From the NCBI RefSeq assembly GCF_014204795.1, contig NZ_JACHMB010000001.1, forward strand, positions 558,001 to 622,000: DNA of 64,000 nt, in the 5' to 3' direction. A program made the translations under genes and the position numbers. Below, piece by piece: positions 58,631-64,000 of the stretch. This DNA comes from Nonomuraea jabiensis (GTDB lineage Bacteria > Actinomycetota > Actinomycetes > Streptosporangiales > Streptosporangiaceae). The notes beneath the pieces are model-generated. The model was not told the DNA's origin. It saw only the letters and a program-made list of their open reading frames with translations, and made no database searches. Within the stretch, counting starts at the first letter, position 1. Each line of letters begins with the position of its first letter.

Positions 58631-59693
58631 GCGCCGTCAGCTCCTCGACGGGAACGTAGTCCAGGTCGTAGCCGAACGCCCGCGGCCCGGCCGTCTCCAG
58701 GCCCTTGGGGGTGCGCCAGAGCGGGTCGCACGGCCAGGCGAGCACCGTGACGCGCTGGCCGTACCTGAGCCCCTCGGTCTGGACGGCGGCGGCCGTCTCG
58801 GTGTCCACGACGGTGATGAGGTCGGGCACCATGGCCCGCACCCGGCCGTCCTCCAGAGCGACCAGGTTCTCGTTCTGCAGCTCCAGGGTGAGGCGGCGGC
58901 CCCGGTCGTCACCGGTGCCCTCGATCGTGGCCGTCCCCCTGACGAACCCGCCCGTGGTGCGCCGCTCCACGTCCGTCAGCTTGCCGGTGATCAGCCGGAC
59001 GGCGCCCAGGCTGCCCTGGAGCGCGCCGAGCGGGTCCGCGGCGCCCTCCGTGGCCCTGCCGATCTCGATGGCGCGGGTCACCGTGCCCTCGATGACCGCT
59101 CCCCTGGCCCGTACGGTGGTGAGCACGTAGTCGGCCATCAGCGCGGACGAGCCCGCGGCCACGCAGACCGCCCTGGCCAGCCGTTCCGACCAGAGGCCGT
59201 CGACCGGGCGGATGGTCACCACGTTGCCGACGATGTCAGACATGATCACCAGGTCGGCCGGCAGCCCCGCCACGTACATCGACACCATCTGGACCTCGGG
59301 GAACGCCCGCCCCATGCCGTCGGCGTCGAGCAACGGCAGGCCGAGCCGGGCGGCCCAGGCGACGGGCGCGACCCCGTTGGAGCCGCCGATCTCGGAGGAC
59401 ATGATCGCGCTCGGGGGGCGGCCGAAGAGGCGTTCGATCTCCTCGGCGATGCGCTTGGGCTCGTCCGCGCTGTGGATCATCTCGTGGCTCACGGTCGGAG
59501 CCCCGATGCCGGACAGCGGCACGATCAGCGCGTCGTCGTCCAGCTCGTCCAGGCCGATCAGCGGGACCTCGCCGTGCTCGCGGACGGCGCCGATCGCCGC
59601 CAGCGATCCGGTACGCACGTCACCACCGCCCCCGGTGCCCAGGACGGCGCACCCACGGGCGAGCGCCGGAATGTCGCTCTCGTCAATACTCAT
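58623..59693 (-). CDS. DUF917 protein (S-methyl thiohydantoin desulfurase-like)
   Basis: A 356-residue protein from ATG 59693, first gene of the operon. The N-terminal domain has ARGCAVLGTGGGGDVRTG, then VPLSGIGAPTVSHEM, SSEIGGSNGVAPVAWAARLG and LLDADGMGRAFPEVQMVSMY, classic DUF917 marks. The C-terminal domain has LQNENLVALEDGRVRAMVPD. Some members of this family have been linked to methyl-thiohydantoin breakdown. Genes for DUF917 and hydantoinase A often sit together, as here. The exact reaction is not known from sequence. Confidence 0.92.
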   Translation of the reverse strand: MSIDESDIPALARGCAVLGTGGGGDVRTGSLAAIGAVREHGEVPLIGLDELDDDALIVPLSGIGAPTVSHEMIHSADEPKRIAEEIERLFGRPPSAIMSSEIGGSNGVAPVAWAARLGLPLLDADGMGRAFPEVQMVSMYVAGLPADLVIMSDIVGNVVTIRPVDGLWSERLARAVCVAAGSSALMADYVLTTVRARGAVIEGTVTRAIEIGRATEGAADPLGALQGSLGAVRLITGKLTDVERRTTGGFVRGTATIEGTGDDRGRRLTLELQNENLVALEDGRVRAMVPDLITVVDTETAAAVQTEGLRYGQRVTVLAWPCDPLWRTPKGLETAGPRAFGYDLDYVPVEELTAHG

Positions 59694-59799
59694 ATGGCGA
59701 CACAACCAAGCACACTTCACCTCATTTCGCCAGTCCAGGGCATGTGCTGGCGTCCGCGCCGCCGCCCTTGATACACCTGAGGTCGGAACGGGAGGGCAA

Positions 59800-60234
59800 A
59801 TGCGGATTTCGGTGGCCGCCGACAGCAAGGACGGCGTGGCCGAGCGGGTCGTGTCGGAGCTGCGCAGGCGCGGGCACGAGGTGGTCACCCACGGCGCGCT
59901 CAGCGAGGAGGAGCGCGACGACTGGGCGTGGGCCTCCGAGCTGGCCGCCCGCGACGTGCGCGAGGGGCGCGCCGACCAGGCGGTGGTCTGCTGCTGGACC
60001 GGCACGGGCGCCTCGATCGCGGCGAACAAGGTGCCCGGGATCCGCGCCGCGCTGTGCGTGGACGCCTACACGGCCGACGGGGCCAGGAAGTGGAACGACG
60101 CCAACGTGCTGGCGCTCAGCCTGCGGCTCACGTCCGAGGTGGTGCTCGACGAGATCCTCGACGCCTGGCTGGCGGGACGGCCGAGCGCCGACTCCGCCGA
60201 CGTGGCGAACATCTCCCACCTCGACGAGATCTGA
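59800..60234 (+). CDS. RpiB/LacAB-family sugar-phosphate isomerase-like protein
   Basis: A 144-residue protein from ATG 59800 with GGAGGG upstream. It aligns with ribose-5-phosphate isomerase B: the start MRISVAADSKDGVAERVVSE, the Cys loop VVCCWTGTGASIAANKVPGI and RAALCVDAYTADGARKWNDA followed by NVLALSLRL. The catalytic Cys position is kept. The usual His after the first Asp (DHAG) is Ser here (ADSK), so activity on ribose-5-phosphate may be altered. It is divergent from the DUF917 operon (106-bp gap) and may belong to the same catabolic route. Confidence 0.88.
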   Translation: MRISVAADSKDGVAERVVSELRRRGHEVVTHGALSEEERDDWAWASELAARDVREGRADQAVVCCWTGTGASIAANKVPGIRAALCVDAYTADGARKWNDANVLALSLRLTSEVVLDEILDAWLAGRPSADSADVANISHLDEI

Positions 60235-60243
60235 CTAACCTGT

Positions 60244-60471
60244 ATGGGCATGCCGAACTTACACTGTACGCACTGCGGCGAGGAGGGGCTCGAGGCCGGG
60301 TTCATCCGGGACTCGGACAACCCTCCGGGCTTCGCCAGATGGGTCGAGGGCGCGCTGGAGCGCGGGATCTTCGGCGGCGCCAAGCTGCTGGGCCGGCCGA
60401 GGTGGGAGATCGACGCGTACCGCTGCCGCTACTGCTACCACCTGGAGCTTTTCGCGCCCCGACGCGCCTGA
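60244..60471 (+). CDS. Small zinc-ribbon protein
   Basis: A 75-residue protein with two Cys pairs, LHCTHCGEEG near the start and YRCRYCYHLELF near the end, forming a likely four-Cys zinc site. Between them lies GFARWVEGALERGIFGGAKL. Proteins of this type are widespread in actinomycetes with unknown function, possibly binding nucleic acid or a partner. It begins 9 bases after the isomerase stop, so the two are probably co-transcribed. Confidence 0.75.
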   Translation: MGMPNLHCTHCGEEGLEAGFIRDSDNPPGFARWVEGALERGIFGGAKLLGRPRWEIDAYRCRYCYHLELFAPRRA

Positions 60472-60587
60472 ACGCGACCGGTCGGGGGCCGAGCGGCGGC
60501 GACGTTTTCGCGGGCCGTCACCCGTGAGAGTGACCAGTCCCGGCCGAGAGGCGGAAATCGTCGGCGCCGCCGTTTAGGGTGCTTGCC

Positions 60588-61751
60588 ATGACCGACGTGC
60601 TGCTCCGCGGCGGGCACCCCTGGGGGCGCGGCGCCCCCGCCGACATCCTGGTCCGTGACGGCCGGATCCACCTCGTAGCCCCGGGCGTCGAGGCGCCGGA
60701 CGCCCGGATCGTCGACATCGCCGGGCAACTCGTGCTGCCCGGCCTCGTCGAGGCGCACTGTCACCTCGACAAGACCCTCTACGGCGGCCCGTGGGTGCCC
60801 CACTCGGCCGACGACACGCTGGCCGGGCGCATCGGAAACGACCTCGGCCGCCGCGCGGAGCTGGGCGTGCCGAGCGCCGAGCGGATCGGCGCGCTGCTGG
60901 CGCGCATGAGCGCGGCGGGCACGGCCCACGTCCGCACCCACACCGACATCGACCCCCAGGTGGGGCTGCGGGGCGTGGAGGCCGTGCTCGAAGCGGCCGC
61001 CTCCGCCCCCGTCGACGTTCGCCAGGTGGCCTTCCCCCAGCACGGCGTGCTGATCAACCCCGGCACCGCCGAGCTGCTCGAAGAGGCGCTGAAGAGCGGC
61101 GTGGAGGCGGTCGGCGGCCTCGACCCGGCGGGCATCGACCGCGACCCCGTACGCCACCTCGACCTGATCTTCGGCCTGACCGAGCGCTACGGCGCCCACC
61201 TCGACCTCCATCTGCACGACGGCGGGTCGCTGGGCGGTTGGGAGCTCGAGCTCATCACCGAGCGCACCAGGGCGCTGGGGCTGGGCGGCCGGGTGACGGT
61301 CAGCCACGCGTACGCGCTCGGCCAGCTCGACGACGCCTACCAGGACCGCCTGATCCAGGGGTTCGCCGAGGCGGGCGTCGCCATCGCGACCGCGGCCGTC
61401 TACAGCTTCCCCGTGCCGCCGATCAAGAAGCTGCGGGCCGCGGGCGTCACCGTCGCCTGCGGCCACGACGGCATCCGCGACCTGTGGGGTCCCTACGGCA
61501 GCGGAGACATGCTGGAGCGGGCGATGCACGTCGCCTACCGCAGCACGTTCCGCAGGGACGAGGACATCGAGCTGGCGCTGGAGGCCGCCACCTACGGCGG
61601 CGCCCGCGCGCTCGGGCTGGAGTCCTACGGCCTGTCCCCGGGCGACCGGGCCGACCTGGTCGTCGTGCCGTGCGGGGGCGCGGCGGAGGCGGTGGTCGTT
61701 CACCCTGCGCGCACTCTGGTCATGAAAGACGGCGTCGTCCTGCACAATTGA
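60588..61751 (+). CDS. Cytosine-deaminase-like metal-dependent amidohydrolase
   Basis: A 387-residue TIM-barrel hydrolase from ATG 60588. The metal motif is VEAHCHLDKTL (HxH). Further ligands lie in HLDLHLHDGG and TVSHAYALG, and the catalytic Asp is in VACGHDGIRD. In CodA the loop after the third His reads HCDE with a catalytic Glu; here it is HLHD, so the proton shuttle may be Asp. It belongs to the CodA/atrazine-type subgroup that hydrolyses ring amines or amides. Its position beside the hydantoinase operon supports a role in cyclic amide breakdown. Confidence 0.88.
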   Translation: MTDVLLRGGHPWGRGAPADILVRDGRIHLVAPGVEAPDARIVDIAGQLVLPGLVEAHCHLDKTLYGGPWVPHSADDTLAGRIGNDLGRRAELGVPSAERIGALLARMSAAGTAHVRTHTDIDPQVGLRGVEAVLEAAASAPVDVRQVAFPQHGVLINPGTAELLEEALKSGVEAVGGLDPAGIDRDPVRHLDLIFGLTERYGAHLDLHLHDGGSLGGWELELITERTRALGLGGRVTVSHAYALGQLDDAYQDRLIQGFAEAGVAIATAAVYSFPVPPIKKLRAAGVTVACGHDGIRDLWGPYGSGDMLERAMHVAYRSTFRRDEDIELALEAATYGGARALGLESYGLSPGDRADLVVVPCGGAAEAVVVHPARTLVMKDGVVLHN

Positions 61752-61778
61752 CCGGCGGGACCATCGAAAGGCAGGCAA

Positions 61779-64000
61779 GTGCTCTCTATTCACCAGCGGA
61801 TCGCGGCAGAGCTGGGCGTACGCGACGGCCAGGTGCAGGCGGCCGTCGAGCTGCTCGACGGCGGCGCCACCGTGCCGTTCATCGCGCGATACCGCAAAGA
61901 GGTCACCGGTGCCCTCGACGACGCGCAGCTGCGCACGCTCGAAGAGCGCCTGCGCTACCTGCGCGAGCTGGAGGAGCGCAGGACGGCGATCCTTGAGTCG
62001 ATCGAGTCTCAGGGCAAGCTCGACGACGAGCTGCGCGAGCAGATCATGGCGGCCGAGACCAAGGCCCGGCTCGAGGACATCTATCTGCCGTACAAACCCA
62101 AGCGGCGCACCAAGGCGCAGATCGCCCGCGAGCTCGGCCTGGAGCCGCTGGCCGACCAGCTGCTCGCCGACCCGACGCTCGACCCCGCCGCCACGGCCGA
62201 GGGCTTCGTCACCGAGGGCGTGGCCGACGCGGGCGCGGCGCTGGAGGGGGCCAGGGCGATCCTGATCGAGCGGTTCGCCGAGGACGCCGACCTGATCGGC
62301 GGCCTGCGCGAGCAGCTCTGGAGCCGCGGGCGGCTGGTGTCGAAGGTCCGCGAGGGCAAGGAGGAGGCGGGGGCCAAGTTCTCCGACTACTTCGAGTTCG
62401 GCGAGCCGTTCACGAAGCTGCCCTCGCACCGGATCCTGGCGATGTTCAGGGGCGAGAAGGAGGAGGTGCTGTCGGTCACGCTGGAGCCGGACGACAGCCC
62501 CGACTACGAGATGCGCATCGCGTCCCGCTTCGGCATCTCCGACCAGGGGCGGCCGGCCGACAAGTGGCTGGGCGAGACCGTGCGCTGGGCCTGGCGCACC
62601 CGCATCCTCGTGCACCTCGGCATCGACCTGCGGATGCGGCTGTGGCAGGCGGCCGAGGACGAGGCGGTGCGGGTCTTCGCGGCCAACCTGCGCGACCTGC
62701 TGCTCGCCGCCCCCGCCGGGAGCCGGCCGACCATGGGCCTCGACCCCGGTCTGCGTACGGGGGTCAAGGTCGCCGTGGTCGACGCCACCGGCAAGGTCGT
62801 CGAGACCGCGACCATCTACCCCCACGAGCCCAAGCGGCAGTGGGACCAGTCGCTGGCCGTTCTGGGTGCGCTCGCCCAGCGCCACGGGGTCGAGCTGATC
62901 GCCATCGGCAACGGCACCGCCTCCCGCGAGACCGACAAGCTGGCCGGTGAGCTGGTCAAGCACATGCCGTCGATCACCAAGATCGTCGTCTCGGAGGCCG
63001 GGGCCTCGGTCTACTCCGCCTCGCCGTACGCCTCGCAGGAGCTGCCCGACCTCGACGTGTCCCTGCGCGGCGCGGTCTCCATCGCCCGCCGGCTGCAGGA
63101 CCCGCTGGCCGAGCTGGTCAAGATCGACCCCAAGTCGATCGGCGTCGGCCAGTACCAGCACGACCTGGCCGAGTCCAAGCTCTCCCGCTCGCTCGACGCG
63201 GTGGTCGAAGACTGCGTCAACGCCGTCGGGGTCGACGTCAACACCGCCTCGGCGCCCCTGCTCACGCGCGTGTCCGGCATCGGCTCCACGCTGGCCGAGA
63301 GCATCGTCCGCCACCGCGACTCCAACGGCCCCTTCCGTACGCGCACGGCGCTCAAGGACGTGCCCCGGCTCGGGCCCAAGGCGTTCGAGCAGTGCGCGGG
63401 CTTCCTGCGCATCCGCGGAGGCGACGACCCGCTCGACGTGTCGAGCGTGCACCCGGAGGCCTACCCGGTGGTCCGCCGGATCCTCACCTCGGCCAAGACC
63501 GACCTCAAGTCGCTGATCGGCAACACCGCGGCCCTGCGCTCGATGAAGCCCGAGACCTTCACCGACGAGACGTTCGGCCTGCCGACGGTCACCGACATCC
63601 TGCGCGAGCTGGAGAAGCCGGGCCGCGACCCGCGTCCCGCCTTCAAGACCGCCGTCTTCAAGGAGGGCGTCGAGAAGCTCTCCGACCTGTCCTCGGGCAT
63701 GATCCTGGAGGGCGTGGTCACCAACGTCGCCGCCTTCGGCGCCTTCGTGGACATCGGCGTCCACCAGGACGGCCTGGTCCACGTCTCGGCCATGTCGCGC
63801 ACCTTCGTCAAGGACCCGCGTGACGTGGTCAAGCCCGGCGACATCGTCCGCGTCAAGGTCCTCGACGTCGACATCCCGCGCAAGCGCATCTCCCTGACCC
63901 TGCGCCTGGACGACGAGACCCCCACCCAGTCCTCGGGCGACGGCGGACGCCGCGGCAACAGCCGCAGCGACAGCGGTCGCAGTGACGGCACCCGTGGTGA
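61779..64000 (+). CDS. tex: Tex-family transcription accessory/RNA-binding protein (3' end outside window)
   Basis: The frame from GTG 61779 stays open to the right edge (740 codons visible). The N-terminal Tex domain has [20 protein letters not shown] and [20 protein letters not shown]. The YqgF-like RNase-H-fold domain has [17 protein letters not shown] (near residue 325). Helix-hairpin-helix segments ([19 protein letters not shown]) and an S1 RNA-binding domain ([20 protein letters not shown]) follow. The C-terminal tail is Ser/Gly/Arg-rich. It binds nucleic acid and is linked to transcription and stress responses. It starts 27 bases after the amidohydrolase stop; AAAGG precedes the start. 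Confidence 0.97.
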   Translation, partial: MLSIHQRIAAELGVRDGQVQAAVELLDGGATVPFIARYRKEVTGALDDAQLRTLEERLRYLRELEERRTAILESIESQGKLDDELREQIMAAETKARLEDIYLPYKPKRRTKAQIARELGLEPLADQLLADPTLDPAATAEGFVTEGVADAGAALEGARAILIERFAEDADLIGGLREQLWSRGRLVSKVREGKEEAGAKFSDYFEFGEPFTKLPSHRILAMFRGEKEEVLSVTLEPDDSPDYEMRIASRFGISDQGRPADKWLGETVRWAWRTRILVHLGIDLRMRLWQAAEDEAVRVFAANLRDLLLAAPAGSRPTMGLDPGLRTGVKVAVVDATGKVVETATIYPHEPKRQWDQSLAVLGALAQRHGVELIAIGNGTASRETDKLAGELVKHMPSITKIVVSEAGASVYSASPYASQELPDLDVSLRGAVSIARRLQDPLAELVKIDPKSIGVGQYQHDLAESKLSRSLDAVVEDCVNAVGVDVNTASAPLLTRVSGIGSTLAESIVRHRDSNGPFRTRTALKDVPRLGPKAFEQCAGFLRIRGGDDPLDVSSVHPEAYPVVRRILTSAKTDLKSLIGNTAALRSMKPETFTDETFGLPTVTDILRELEKPGRDPRPAFKTAVFKEGVEKLSDLSSGMILEGVVTNVAAFGAFVDIGVHQDGLVHVSAMSRTFVKDPRDVVKPGDIVRVKVLDVDIPRKRISLTLRLDDETPTQSSGDGGRRGNSRSDSGRSDGTRG

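Noticed and set aside
60435..63782. 1115-residue minus-strand frame opposite the amidohydrolase and tex
   Set aside because: Composition of a third-position GC shadow; both plus-strand genes carry clear family motifs.

Overview
The window looks like chromosome from a high-GC filamentous actinomycete. Supporting signs are GTG and TTG starts, ATGA/GTGA-coupled operons, a cvn-type sensor kinase with a DUF742 protein, an HTH regulator with a DUF5753-like C-terminus, an anti-sigma-type ATPase and a DUF3558-like lipoprotein. A Streptosporangiaceae (Nonomuraea-like) origin is a reasonable guess but cannot be proved from the sequence alone.

Left part (1-18.8 kb): a defence-like island. On the minus strand a RapA/SNF2 helicase (DISARM DrmD-like) is translationally coupled to a large protein running off the left edge, probably a DNA methyltransferase. 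Divergently, on the plus strand, lie a secreted duplicated-domain protein, a von Willebrand A protein, a 1103-residue protein of unknown family, a 1536-residue DEAH helicase with many zinc knuckles and a DUF1998 end, and three tightly packed genes that look like a remodelled Hsp70 machine. These three are a protein with a degenerate J-like segment, a coiled-coil protein resembling GrpE in layout, and an Hsp70 whose C-terminus is a Zc3h12a-type NYN ribonuclease. This helicase plus Hsp70-RNase set is the best candidate for an undescribed system.

18.8-29 kb: a patchwork accessory zone. It holds a frame-broken nucleosidase gene, a three-gene cassette (small helical protein, large helical protein, lipoprotein), a tyrosine integrase with its excisionase, remnants of IS3 and IS1182 transposases, a secreted protein, a zinc-finger protein, an HATPase and an XRE regulator whose 3' end is replaced by transposase sequence.

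28.8-37.5 kb: a NarL-type two-component pair, a serine beta-lactamase-like membrane protein, a secreted alpha/beta hydrolase, an ISL3 transposase remnant, and an AraC regulator divergent from a Gfo/Idh/MocA oxidoreductase that ends in a strong hairpin. From 37.5 kb to the tRNA-Arg(TCT) gene at 39.05 kb the DNA is degenerate.

39-51.8 kb: mostly ordinary chromosome. It carries a phosphotransferase, the cobalamin gene cobD/cbiB with an expanded 15-bp repeat, exonuclease III, an M43 metalloprotease coupled to a small beta-rich protein, a DUF4326 protein, a YiiX-like papain-fold protein, palindromic repeats, a solute-binding lipoprotein, a two-gene remnant of a conservon, and a MarR/MFS efflux pair.

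51.8-64 kb: a seven-gene minus-strand operon encoding a DUF917 protein, a hydantoinase A-type enzyme and a complete oligopeptide-type ABC transporter. Next to it are an RpiB-like isomerase, a zinc-ribbon protein, a cytosine-deaminase-like amidohydrolase and tex (cut by the right edge). Together these suggest uptake and opening of a cyclic amide or peptide-like compound.
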